From the NCBI RefSeq assembly GCF_900091845.1, contig NZ_FMCI01000300.1, forward strand, positions 1 to 58,481: DNA of 58,481 nucleotides, read 5' to 3'. The position numbers were made by a program, and so were the translations under genes. The notes below the pieces were generated by a model. That model worked only from the letters and a program-made list of their open reading frames with translations. It was not told the DNA's origin and did no database searches. Within the stretch, counting starts at the first letter, position 1; the number at the start of each line of letters is the position of its first letter. This DNA is from Streptomyces sp. SolWspMP-5a-2. GTDB lineage: Bacteria; Actinomycetota; Actinomycetes; Streptomycetales; Streptomycetaceae. Below are positions 1 through 8,478 of this stretch, in pieces.

Positions 1-3000
1 TCCGGTGCGGCGGGCGGGCCGTCGCGGGAGCGGGCGGGAGCGCCGGTGCCCGTGCGGGTCGGCGCCTTCGCGCGGTCCGTGCGGTCCGGCGCGTACGGAC
101 CTCCCGCCCTGGAGGGCGCGCGGCCGATCGAGCGGGCGCTGCGTCCGCTGCGGCTGCGGCTGCCGTCCGGGCGCGTCCGGCTGCTCGACGAGGAGGCGAC
201 CGCCGAGTCCCGCGCGGAGCACGGCAGTTGGTTACCCGTCCTCCGCCCGGCCGCGGAGCGCTGGCTGTCGCTGACGCTGGTCGTCGACAGCGGCCTGTCG
301 ATGGGCCTGTGGACGCGCACCGTCCGGCAGTTCGAGGCGACGCTCCTCGGCTCGGGCGCCTTCCGCGACGTCCGGGTGTGCCGCTGGGACGACGTGACGG
401 GCCGCGGGCGCCGGGCCGTCGCCCCGGACCGCCCCGGCCGCCGCGCGGTGCTGGTGGTGACCGACATGTACGCGCACCACTGGCGGGACGGCAGCGCCCA
501 CCACCGGCTCGCCCGCTGGGCCGCGACGATGCCCACGGCCGTCGTCAGCACCCTGCCGGAGCATCTGTGGGCGCGGCTGCCCACGGTGCCGCTGCGCAGC
601 CGGTTGCGCAGTCCCGGCCCGGCCGCCGCCAACGCCGTCTGGTGGCACCGCCCGGACGACTTCGCGCTGCCCGGGTTCCCCGAGGACAGGCAACCCCCCT
701 GGCAGCCGGTTCCGGTGCTGGAGCTGACGCCGGACGCCGTGGCGCAGTGGGCGCGGCTGGTGCGGCACGAGCGGCCCGCCGAGTACGCGATGCGGGTGCT
801 GCCGGTCTCCACCGGGACGCCGCCGCTGCCCCGGCCGCCGACCCCGCCCCGCCCGCTCTCCGCCGCCGACCACGCCCGCCGTCTGCGCGCCCAACTCAGC
901 CCGACCGCATACCACTTGGCGCAGCTCGGGGCGGCCAGCCCGCTCAACCTGACGATCCTGCAACTGCTGCGGCGCACCCTGCTCCCGGAGGCCAGGCCGT
1001 GGCATCTGGCCGAGCTGCTGGTGAGCGGGCTGCTGCTGCCGTCGGCCGCGGGCCCCGACACCCCCGAGGTGCCGGGCCCCGCCCGGGTCGACCTGGAGTT
1101 CGCGACGGCGGGGCTGCGCCAGGAGCTGCTGGCCGAGGGGACCCGCGGGGAGACCGCGCGGGCGCTGCGGCTCGCCTTCGACCACCTGGCGGACACCGTG
1201 CCGGGCGCCACCGGGGGCGTACTGCGCCAGGTGCGGGACCTGGTCGCCGATCCGGAGAGCGCCGCGCGGCTGCCGCTGGAGGGGGTGCGGACCTGGCTGA
1301 CCCCCGTCCTGCCCGCGCTGACCGCGCTGGACGGGCGGCACACGGCCGCCGCGGTCCTGCTGGACCGGCGGCTGCGGCACGACGCGCAACCGGCACCACC
1401 ACCAGCGTCAACTGTGACCCAGCGTCACAACAGTGATACACAGGGCGAAGATTCCAGCGCTCCGGTCCCCGACCGCACCGTCGGCGGGACCCCGGCCGAC
1501 CCGCGGGGAGAGGACGGGACCGGAGCACCCGAGGACGATGGAGGGAACGTGTCCGTGACGGGCGTGCGGTCCGATGCCGCGACGACAAGGGGGGACGGGA
1601 CCCGGAAACCGCCGCCCGTCTGGGGCAACGTGCCCCCACGGAACCGCGCCTTCACCGGACGCGAACAGTTGCTCGAAGACCTGCACCGACGGCTCCAGGA
1701 GGGCACCACCGCCGTCCTCCCCGAGGCGCTCCAGGGCATGGGCGGGGTCGGCAAGTCGCAGCTCGCGGTCGAGTACGTGTACCGCCATCTGAACGAGTAC
1801 CAGGTCGTCTGGTGGATTCCCTCCGAACAGTCCCAGCAGATCCGCCAGGTGCTGGTGGAACTGGCGCGGCGGCTGGGACTCGACGTCGGCACCGGCGAGG
1901 CCAACACCGCCGTCCCCGCCGTCATCGAGGCGCTGCGGACGGGCGAGCCGTACAAGAACTGGCTCCTCGTCTTCGACAACGCGGAGGTTCCCGAAGCCGT
2001 TCGCGAGTTCTTCCCCACCAACGGTCCAGGACGCATTCTCGTGACTTCCCGCAATGCCCAGTGGGCCACCGCAGCCCGCCCGCTGGAGGTCGACGTGTTC
2101 GCCCGCGAGGAGAGCCGCGAGCTGCTCCAGCTCCGCGCCCCGAGCCTCGACGACGACACCGCCGACCGGCTGGCGGAGACGCTCGGCGACCTGCCGCTCG
2201 GCATCGAGCAGGCCGCCGTCTGGCTCTCCGAGACCGGTATGCCCGCCGACGAGTACCTGCGCCTGTTCGAGCGGCAGGCCGCCGACCTGATGGTCAGCGA
2301 CCCGCCCCCCGACTACCCGCTGTCGGTGGCCGCCGCCTGGAACGTCTCCCTGGAGCGGCTCCAGAAGAACCACCCCGCCGCCCTCCAACTCCTCCAGGTC
2401 TGCGCCTTCTTCGCGCCCGAGCCGATCTCCAGGCGGCTGCTCACCGGCGTCCGCGACGCCCCGGTGCCGCCCGAGCTGGCCGCCGCCCTGAGCGACCCGA
2501 TCCGGCTCGGCCGGGCCATCCGGGAGATCAACCGGTACGCGCTCGCCCGCATCAACCACGCCACCAACACCGTCCAGTTGCACCGACTGGTCCAGCGCGT
2601 CCTGATCAACCAGATGTCGGACACGCTCAAGGAGCAGATGCGCAACGGCGCCCACCGGCTGCTCGCCAAGGGCGACCCCGGCGCCCCCTCCGACTCCGGG
2701 CAGTGGCAGCAGTACGGCGAGCTGCTGCCGCACGTGATCAGCAGCCACGCGGTGGAGTCCGGCGACCCGTGGGTGCGCCAACTCGTCCTGAACGAGATCC
2801 AGTACATGTTCACCTGGGGCGACCACGAGGGCTCCCTCGAACTCGCCAAGCAGGCGTACGAGACCTGGCGCGCGGTCGACGGCGAGCGTGCCGAGCCGGT
2901 CCTGATGGCGGCGAAGCTCTACACCGACGCGCTGCGCATCCTCGGCCACTACCGCGTCGCCTACGAGCTGGACCAGCGCACCCTGGAGCTGATGACCGAA

Positions 3001-4092
3001 TCCCTGGGCCCCGAGCACGAGATGACCCTGGAGATCACCGGGATGCTCGCCTGGGACCTGCGGATGCGCGGCGACTTCGGCGCCGCCTCCGACCTGGACC
3101 GGCAGTGCTTCGACGCGTGCAGGCGGCTGTTCGGGCCCAACGACCTGTCCACCCTGATCGTGGCCCACCGGGTGGCGCTGAACCTGCGGCTGACCGGCGA
3201 CTTCCGCGAGGCGCTGGAGCTGGACCAGGACACCCACCGCCGCAAGGTGGAGGAGCTGGGCGAGAACGCCCTGTCGACCCTCGGCACCCTCGCGGGCGTC
3301 GTCGTGGACCGGCAGGAGGCGGGCGAGTACATGCAGGCGCGCGACCAGCAGCAGGACGTGGTCGGGCGCTACGAGTACAACTACGGCGTCAAGAACCCCA
3401 CCACGATCTCCGGTTACCGCGGCCTCGCGGTCGCCGAACGGCGGGCGGGGCGGCACCCGGAGGCCATCGAGCTGTCCGCGAAGGCGCTGCGGATGTTCCG
3501 CAACCGCTACGGCGACCACTACCCCGACACGCTGGCCGCGCTGCTCGCCCACTCCGTCGACGTCCGGCACAGCGGCGACCTCCCGCGCGCCCTCGACCTC
3601 AGCGCGCAGGGCTGCGCCGGGTACCAGCGGCTGTTCGGCGCCGACCACCCGCACACCCTGGGCGCGCAGGTCAACCACGCGGTCTGCCTGCGGCTGCTGG
3701 GGCGCGGGGAGGAGGCGCGGCAGCTCAACGAACGGCTGCTCGCGGCCCTCGCCGGGGCGGTCGGCGAGGACCACCCCAACACCCTGGCCTGCGCCACCAA
3801 CCTCGCCGCCGACCTGTACGAACTGGGCGAGGTCCAGGCGTCGGTGGAGCTGAGCACCGCCACCCTCGAACACAGCCGCCGACGGCTCGGCGAGGACCAC
3901 CCGGCGTCCCTCGCGGCCTCCGTCAACCTCGCGGCGGGACTGCGGCTGCTCGGCCGCGCCGAGGAGGCCGACGCCCTGCACGCCGACACCGTCACCCGGT
4001 ACGGCCGCACCCTGGGCGACGACCACCCGGCGACGGCGGCGGCAGCGGCCCACAAGGTGGCCAACTGCGACATCGACCCGATGCCGCTGTAG
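1..4092 (+). CDS. fxsT: FxsT-like SAV_2336 / NB-ARC / TPR protein (5' end cut by window)
   Basis: A regulatory or scaffold-type NTPase of the kind found with FxSxx-COOH peptide systems. The frame is open through base 1, so the true start lies upstream; the GTG at 46 is only the first start visible. Counting from that GTG, residues ~30-430 match the SAV_2336-type N-terminal region (an LTLVVDSGLSM stretch resembling a degenerate vWA metal site). After a low-complexity linker comes an NB-ARC domain: P-loop GMGGVGKS (Lys ~570), NWLLVFDNAE as Walker B, GRILVTSRN, and LPLGIEQA as the GLPL motif. The last ~450 residues are tetratricopeptide repeats with recurring 'G..HP.TL' turns. It converges on the HExxH hydroxylase gene, 262 bases away. 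The FxsT assignment is from architecture and context; another SAV_2336 STAND protein is the alternative. Confidence 0.8.
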   Translation, partial: SGAAGGPSRERAGAPVPVRVGAFARSVRSGAYGPPALEGARPIERALRPLRLRLPSGRVRLLDEEATAESRAEHGSWLPVLRPAAERWLSLTLVVDSGLSMGLWTRTVRQFEATLLGSGAFRDVRVCRWDDVTGRGRRAVAPDRPGRRAVLVVTDMYAHHWRDGSAHHRLARWAATMPTAVVSTLPEHLWARLPTVPLRSRLRSPGPAAANAVWWHRPDDFALPGFPEDRQPPWQPVPVLELTPDAVAQWARLVRHERPAEYAMRVLPVSTGTPPLPRPPTPPRPLSAADHARRLRAQLSPTAYHLAQLGAASPLNLTILQLLRRTLLPEARPWHLAELLVSGLLLPSAAGPDTPEVPGPARVDLEFATAGLRQELLAEGTRGETARALRLAFDHLADTVPGATGGVLRQVRDLVADPESAARLPLEGVRTWLTPVLPALTALDGRHTAAAVLLDRRLRHDAQPAPPPASTVTQRHNSDTQGEDSSAPVPDRTVGGTPADPRGEDGTGAPEDDGGNVSVTGVRSDAATTRGDGTRKPPPVWGNVPPRNRAFTGREQLLEDLHRRLQEGTTAVLPEALQGMGGVGKSQLAVEYVYRHLNEYQVVWWIPSEQSQQIRQVLVELARRLGLDVGTGEANTAVPAVIEALRTGEPYKNWLLVFDNAEVPEAVREFFPTNGPGRILVTSRNAQWATAARPLEVDVFAREESRELLQLRAPSLDDDTADRLAETLGDLPLGIEQAAVWLSETGMPADEYLRLFERQAADLMVSDPPPDYPLSVAAAWNVSLERLQKNHPAALQLLQVCAFFAPEPISRRLLTGVRDAPVPPELAAALSDPIRLGRAIREINRYALARINHATNTVQLHRLVQRVLINQMSDTLKEQMRNGAHRLLAKGDPGAPSDSGQWQQYGELLPHVISSHAVESGDPWVRQLVLNEIQYMFTWGDHEGSLELAKQAYETWRAVDGERAEPVLMAAKLYTDALRILGHYRVAYELDQRTLELMTESLGPEHEMTLEITGMLAWDLRMRGDFGAASDLDRQCFDACRRLFGPNDLSTLIVAHRVALNLRLTGDFREALELDQDTHRRKVEELGENALSTLGTLAGVVVDRQEAGEYMQARDQQQDVVGRYEYNYGVKNPTTISGYRGLAVAERRAGRHPEAIELSAKALRMFRNRYGDHYPDTLAALLAHSVDVRHSGDLPRALDLSAQGCAGYQRLFGADHPHTLGAQVNHAVCLRLLGRGEEARQLNERLLAALAGAVGEDHPNTLACATNLAADLYELGEVQASVELSTATLEHSRRRLGEDHPASLAASVNLAAGLRLLGRAEEADALHADTVTRYGRTLGDDHPATAAAAAHKVANCDIDPMPL

Positions 4093-4181
4093 GACGGGAG
4101 CGTCGGACCGTCCCCGTGCCGGGACCCGTCCCCGTCACGGGGTGGCGCGGCCCGGGGGGGCGGTCCCGAAGGTCGCCCGTC

Positions 4182-4248
4182 GTCATCGGGACCGCGCCGT
4201 CCCGCCGGGCACAGCGGCCGCCGTCACCGGGACCACGCCGTCCCGCCG
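4182..4248. repeat. Imperfect 26-nt direct repeat between convergent genes
   Basis: Two copies of a 26-base unit at 4182-4207 and 4223-4248 differ at two positions and are 41 bases apart. They lie in the 262-base gap between the convergent fxsT-like and HExxH genes. A short CCCCG-TCA-CGGGG hairpin lies nearby at about 4130-4142 and could help terminate the fxsT-like transcript. No coding function is seen here. Confidence 0.5.
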
Positions 4249-4354
4249 AGTGGACGGCGGCCGTCGCCCGCCCGCGTCGTGCCCCGGGCAGGATGGCCCC
4301 CCGTCCGGCCGGTGACGGCCCCTTCGCCCCGTCGGCCGTGCCGGACGGCCTGCG

Positions 4355-6226
4355 TCACCCCGCCCCTCCCGTCGTCCCGCCGAGCCAGGCGGCCGTCGCG
4401 GCCGGGTCGGCGGGGCCGGGGGCGTGCGCGTGGAGCGCTCTGACCAGTTCCGGGCGGCGCAGGAGGGCGTCCGCGGCGGCCGGGGGGCCGCAGTCGCGCA
4501 GGGCGAGGCCGAGACCGGCCCACGCGGACACCGCCTCGGGGCGGTCGGCCAGCACCGCCCGGTAGGCCGCGGCCGCCTCCCGGGCCGCACCGCGCAGCAG
4601 CAGGACGTCCGCCTCGGCCAGCGCCACGGACCGGGTGGCGGACGTCGCGAGGCGGGCCTGCCGCTCCAGCGCGTCGGGGTCGGCCAGCAGCACCCGGCGC
4701 AGTTCGCTGCGCGGATCGGGGACGACGACGCCCGGGTCGGGGCTGACCACGGACCGCACCGCGGGGACGGCGCGCGGGTCGGCGCCGGAGCGCAGGGCCT
4801 CGGCCAGCGCGGCGGTCCCGGCGGGGTCGGGCCGCAGATGGTGCACCCGCCACACCGCGCGCAGGTCGGCGAGTTCGGCGCGGGCGAGCGCCCCGGGGCG
4901 GGCGGGCACCGTCTCCCGGTCCCAGGTCGCGGCCCGCGCCGCCAGCCGCCCGGTGAACAGCCGCCCGGCGGTGGTCAGTCGGGGCGAGGCGAGCAGCGTG
5001 GCGAGCGTCTCGGCGACCGCGGCGCGCCACACCGCGAACTCGAAGTGGGCCAGTTCCGCCGCCGGTCCGCGCAGCGCGTGCCGTTCGACCCGCCAGAAGT
5101 CGGCGACCCCGGCGAACGCGTAGGCGCCGTGCAGGAGTCCGGAGAGCGGGCGCGGATCGCCGCGCCACGGCGCGTACAGCAGCAGCTCCTCCTCCCCGCT
5201 GTGCAGGGCGAGTTGGTGGAGCAGGCCGTTGAGCACCGAGTGCCGGGCCTCGTGCACCAGGGTGACGGCGAGGTCCTGCGGGGTCGGGGGCAGCGAGAGC
5301 AGGGCGCTGCCGACGGCCTCCTCGTAGGAGGCGCTCGCGGTGCGGAAGCGGGGCGCGGTGGGCAGCGGCACCAGGACCCGCAGGGTACGGGCGAGCATCC
5401 CGGCCGCCTCCGGGTGCCGTTCGCGCAGGAGGTCACCGGCCGCGCGCAGCAGCAGGTGCCAGTCCCGGGTCTCGGGGCCGGTGAGCGGGGGCGCGGTGGC
5501 GGGCGGGAGCGCGGTCCTGAAGTCGCGGTAGGGGTCGGCGTCCTCCAGGGTGAGCGGCGGGTCCTGCGGCCGGGGGCTCCAGGCGATCCGGCGGGACGGT
5601 TCCCAGGGGCCGCGCGCCCGGCGCAGATCAGCGGGGAGCGCGAGCGGCAGCTCCCCGGTGAGCAGCAGCGCGGGGCCCGCGCCCGCGGCCGGGACGCGCA
5701 GGGTGACGACGGCGGGCGGTCCCGGCAGCGCGGTGCCGGGGAGGCGGACGCGGCCCAGGGTGGGGAAGGCGACCAGGGTGCCGTGCACCGGTAAGCGAAT
5801 CGTTCCTTCGATGCCGGAGCGCAGCGCCCCCGCGGCGGCCAGGCAGTGCAGGTACCCGACCTCGGCCCACAGCGGCGGCGCCGGCGCGCGGGGCCGCTCG
5901 GCGGAGTTCAGCCGCTCCAGGGCGCGGACGGCCCAGACACCGGTACCGGGGTGTTCCAGCAGGTCGGCGACGACGTCGGGGCGGACCCGGTCGACGCGCA
6001 GCAGCAGGTCCATCGCGGCGTCGGGGGGCAGCGGCGCGGCCGGGGCGCGGCGGCGGGCGAGGTCCGTGACCGCGCGCAGCATCAGCAGCCTGCGGCTGCG
6101 CTCCACGGCCCACAGACGGCGGGCGGCGCCGGGGGTGACGCGGCCTGCGGCCAGGTCGTCCAGATCGGTCGCGGGCGTGCGATGACGCCCCAGCACGGTC
6201 CGGGTGCGGGCATGCGGCTCGGTCAT
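4355..6226 (-). CDS. aKG-HExxH-type peptide beta-hydroxylase-like protein
   Basis: A 623-residue protein of the HExxH domain family that accompanies FxSxx-type and related RiPP precursors. In this family the HExxH motif is thought to bind iron for 2-oxoglutarate-dependent beta-hydroxylation of peptide side chains rather than to serve a protease. The motif reads VHEARH (His325, Glu326, His329), followed by the LHSGEEELLLYAPW segment typical of the family. The N-terminal ~300 residues are Ala/Arg/Pro rich. The C-terminal ~100 residues (after PDPRSELRRVLLADPDALERQ) look like short helical TPR-type repeats. There is no signal peptide, so it is cytoplasmic. The start lies 6 bases after the stop of the small precursor-like gene, so the two are almost certainly co-transcribed, which supports a peptide substrate. 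No radical SAM gene is visible. Confidence 0.72.
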   Translation of the reverse strand: MTEPHARTRTVLGRHRTPATDLDDLAAGRVTPGAARRLWAVERSRRLLMLRAVTDLARRRAPAAPLPPDAAMDLLLRVDRVRPDVVADLLEHPGTGVWAVRALERLNSAERPRAPAPPLWAEVGYLHCLAAAGALRSGIEGTIRLPVHGTLVAFPTLGRVRLPGTALPGPPAVVTLRVPAAGAGPALLLTGELPLALPADLRRARGPWEPSRRIAWSPRPQDPPLTLEDADPYRDFRTALPPATAPPLTGPETRDWHLLLRAAGDLLRERHPEAAGMLARTLRVLVPLPTAPRFRTASASYEEAVGSALLSLPPTPQDLAVTLVHEARHSVLNGLLHQLALHSGEEELLLYAPWRGDPRPLSGLLHGAYAFAGVADFWRVERHALRGPAAELAHFEFAVWRAAVAETLATLLASPRLTTAGRLFTGRLAARAATWDRETVPARPGALARAELADLRAVWRVHHLRPDPAGTAALAEALRSGADPRAVPAVRSVVSPDPGVVVPDPRSELRRVLLADPDALERQARLATSATRSVALAEADVLLLRGAAREAAAAYRAVLADRPEAVSAWAGLGLALRDCGPPAAADALLRRPELVRALHAHAPGPADPAATAAWLGGTTGGAG

Positions 6227-6232
6227 CCCGGG

Positions 6233-6487
6233 CTAGTGCTCGGCGCCGTCGCAGTCCGCGGCCAGGTACGGGCTGTTGCCTGCTCCGCTGTTGCTCTGGA
6301 ACGTCGGCCGCTCGCCGAGATGCCGCACCAGGACGTCCAGCGCGTCCACGAACAGCGGGTCGTGGAGGGTCATCACCTCGTGGAGCCCGCATCGGCTGAG
6401 ATCGACCAGATCGGACTCGAACTCGGTCGCAGTAGTCGTCACGTCCCGCTGCCCCCTAGTCGGCGCGTTGGAGAGGTCGCCTCGCAT
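6233..6487 (-). CDS. FxsA-like RiPP precursor candidate
   Basis: A small acidic peptide of 84 residues from the ATG at 6487, preceded by a strong GAGGGGGAG site 7 bases away. A GTG at 6442, with AGGGGG upstream, would give 69 residues. The conserved-looking leader SDLVDLSRCGLHEVMTLHDP resembles FxSxx-COOH precursors, which carry a '.DL..v.L.el..ldDp..' helix. The C-terminus differs from the canonical one. An F-x-S element is present (TFQSNS), but 16 more residues follow (GAGNSPYLAADCDGAEH, overlapping the last Ser's neighbours) instead of ending two residues after the Ser. It sits directly upstream of the HExxH hydroxylase gene, the usual place for a substrate peptide. The function is inferred from leader resemblance and context. 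Confidence 0.62.
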   Translation of the reverse strand: MRGDLSNAPTRGQRDVTTTATEFESDLVDLSRCGLHEVMTLHDPLFVDALDVLVRHLGERPTFQSNSGAGNSPYLAADCDGAEH

Positions 6488-6682
6488 CCGCGGGCTCCCC
6501 CTCATACTGACCCCTCGATTGCGTCACCGAAAGGGCACCCGGCAGCCACCGGGGCCGGAACTGGGCCGTCCACGCGGGGTGTTCGGGCCTCCGGGCGCCC
6601 GGCGCGCGAGGGTTCGCGGGGCCCGGCGCGGGGCACAGTGAACGCGTCCGGGACGGCGGTCGAGCGGGGCGGGGGCGCGTTC

Positions 6683-7042
6683 GTGGGGGAGTTGCTGCGT
6701 TTCGAGCTGGAGGACGGCGGGTCCGTGGTGGCGCGGATGGACCCCTTCGACAGCGGTGTGGTGGAGGCGACGGGCGCGTCGGACGTGGTGGCGCGGGCGA
6801 CCGGCTCCTTCGAGTCGGCGCTCGAAGGCGTGCGCAGGGCCGCCGCCGCGACCCTGCGCCGGATGGGGGACCTGCCCGAGCGGCCCGACGAGATCACCGT
6901 GGAGTTCGGCATCCAGCTCGACGCGGAGGTCGGCGCGGTGCTCGCCCGCACCGGCGCGCAGGGCCACCTCCAGGTGCAGGTGACCTGGCGCCGCACTCCC
7001 CCGCCCACGGGTCCGTCAGCAGGGCTGCCGCCAGACGTCTAG
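6683..7042 (+). CDS. Trypsin-co-occurring domain 1 (Trypco1, CU044_2847 family) protein
   Basis: A 119-residue small domain protein. The line 'LLRFELEDGGSVVARMD', a central 'SFESALEGVRRAAAATLRRM' helix and the end motif 'EITVEFGIQLDAEVGAVLA...GHLQVQVTWRR' match the Trypco1 pattern. These proteins are encoded near trypsin-like peptidases, STAND NTPases and other conflict or signalling modules in actinobacteria, and their biochemical role is unknown. The GTG at 6683 was chosen because GGGGG lies 7 bases upstream and because family members begin at this point; a GTG at 6638 is possible. The gene diverges from the precursor/hydroxylase operon. Its last 27 bases overlap the 3' end of the convergent GH114 gene. 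Confidence 0.72.
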   Translation: MGELLRFELEDGGSVVARMDPFDSGVVEATGASDVVARATGSFESALEGVRRAAAATLRRMGDLPERPDEITVEFGIQLDAEVGAVLARTGAQGHLQVQVTWRRTPPPTGPSAGLPPDV

Positions 7043-7819
7043 GTCCAGCCGCTTGCGCATGGAGGAGAGGCCGAGCCTGCGGGACTCGGCGCAGAACGCG
7101 CTGTTCTTCTCCTTGTACTCGACGTGGAAGACCGCCTTGCCCGCCTCGATGAACGGGGTGAGCCGGGCGCACTCGCCGTACTGGGCGCACTCCTCGTTGA
7201 CGGCGAAGTCGAAGTGCGCCAGGAGCTGCGGGATCTGCGGGAGGTCGTTCTTCAGCCCGACGGAGAGGCCGCGCCGGTGGGCGAGGTCGGCGATCATCCG
7301 GTTGAACCTGAGCTGGTCGCCTGCGGTGAGCGGGAACCCGGTGTCGTTGCCGTAGCCCTCGACGAGGTCGGGTTCGACGGCGTCGAAGCCCTTCTCCCTG
7401 CACATGTCGAACCGGCGCTCCATGATCGGGCGCAGCACGTCCAACCGCCGGATGTCGAGCCAGCGTTCGCCCTCCCAGCCGTTGGTCCGGCCGAGCACGG
7501 AGGCCGGGAAGTCGGCCTGGTCGGGGCGGAACCTCTCCCAGGCGCCGACATTGATGTAGCAGATGACCTTGCGGCCGTCGCGGTGCAGCCGGGCGACGTC
7601 GTCCCGGGAGTTCTCGAAGCCGTCGATGTCGTAGACGGGCACGTCCGCCGACGGCGTGACCCTTCCGTCGAGTTGCCACTGCCAGGCCAGGCCGGGGGCG
7701 GGCCGCCAGCGCCGGTCGGCGGGTTCCGGCGGTGCCGTCCGGCCCTCGGTGCGCGCGCATCCGGCGAGGAGCGCGGCGGCCAGCAGCAGGGTGGCCAGCG
7801 TCCCCGGCCTCGTCCTCAT
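7016..7819 (-). CDS. GH114 endo-alpha-1,4-polygalactosaminidase-like lipoprotein
   Basis: A secreted hydrolase predicted to cleave alpha-1,4-linked galactosamine polymers. The 267-residue protein has a lipoprotein signal with lipobox LLAGC (Cys21). The TIM-barrel signatures of GH114 follow in order: VYDIDGFE, VICYINVGAWE, a WLDIR strand, and GFDAVEPDLVEGYGND, which carries conserved acidic residues. Then come FNRMIADLAHRRGLSVGLKND and FDFAVNEEC. This is the family of fungal Ega3 and of the hydrolase part of PelA. The ATG at 7819 overlaps the stop of the spherulin-4-like gene (ATGA), placing it last in a six-gene leftward operon. Anchored outside the membrane, it could trim or release the polymer made by the neighbouring genes. 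Confidence 0.85.
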   Translation of the reverse strand: MRTRPGTLATLLLAAALLAGCARTEGRTAPPEPADRRWRPAPGLAWQWQLDGRVTPSADVPVYDIDGFENSRDDVARLHRDGRKVICYINVGAWERFRPDQADFPASVLGRTNGWEGERWLDIRRLDVLRPIMERRFDMCREKGFDAVEPDLVEGYGNDTGFPLTAGDQLRFNRMIADLAHRRGLSVGLKNDLPQIPQLLAHFDFAVNEECAQYGECARLTPFIEAGKAVFHVEYKEKNSAFCAESRRLGLSSMRKRLDLDVWRQPC

Positions 7820-8478
7820 CGTTCGGCTCCCGTCAGGGCGGGCGTCAACGCGGCCCAGGGGTTGGGGGGTTCACCGGTGACCGGGCCGCAGACGGCCGCG
7901 CCGCGCTCGTGCGCGGTGCGCACCGCGAGCGGGACGAGCGCCTCGGGCACCCCGTACACCAGGTGGCAGAGCCGCTCGGGCGGCTGCCGCACCGTCCAGT
8001 CGGGCCTGCTGAAGGCGGAGACGTACGTCGACCAGTGGCCCTCGAAGGTGACGGTCAGGTCGGCGATGCGGGCGTACCCGGCGGCCGGGTGCACCCCGGG
8101 GTTGAGGACGACCGTCGCGGTGCCCGAGCGGCGCACGGCGCGCACCAGGCGGCGGCAGGCGGGCAGCGCCTGCGGGGTCGCCGTCACCCGGTCGAGGAAG
8201 CAGCCGTCGGCCGCGTACCACTCGCGGTGGCGGCGCAGGTCCTCGGTGATGTCGGCGGTCGCGCGCATGCCGTAGTCGGTGTCGACGTAGCCGAGGAGGC
8301 GGGCGCCCGCCGCGCGCAGCGCCGAGGCCGCCGCGGTGAACGCGGGGTCGGGCCGCTCCCCCGGGCCGTCGGCCGGGTTGAGGACGACGCCGTAGGTGCG
8401 GGTCGCCGCGGAGATCAGGCGGTGCCAGGCGCCCGGGTCCTCGGCCGGATGGACGTAGAGCGGGACGAGCAGGTTCAC
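7816..8478 (-). CDS. Spherulin-4-like glycoside hydrolase (GH135 type)
   Basis: A 220-residue protein of the spherulation-specific family 4 fold, to which fungal Sph3 belongs (GH135, active on N-acetylgalactosamine-containing galactosaminogalactan). Family landmarks: LLVPLYVHP at the N-terminus, GVVLNPADGPG, LRAAGARLLGYVDTDYG, WYAADGCFLDR, VVLNPGVHPAAGYA and VTFEGHWSTY. The GTG at 8478 overlaps the upstream epimerase stop (GTGA), so the two are translationally coupled. No signal peptide is seen from this start; the protein begins at the barrel. It may therefore act inside the cell or leave by another route, unlike the secreted fungal enzyme. Pairing with GH114 in one operon supports a shared galactosaminyl substrate. 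Confidence 0.82.
   Translation of the reverse strand: MNLLVPLYVHPAEDPGAWHRLISAATRTYGVVLNPADGPGERPDPAFTAAASALRAAGARLLGYVDTDYGMRATADITEDLRRHREWYAADGCFLDRVTATPQALPACRRLVRAVRRSGTATVVLNPGVHPAAGYARIADLTVTFEGHWSTYVSAFSRPDWTVRQPPERLCHLVYGVPEALVPLAVRTAHERGAAVCGPVTGEPPNPWAALTPALTGAER

Noticed and set aside
1408..4053. Long open frame on the minus strand opposite the fxsT-like gene
   Set aside because: It mirrors the codon structure of the plus-strand gene (high GC keeps antisense frames open), has no family motifs and no ribosome site.
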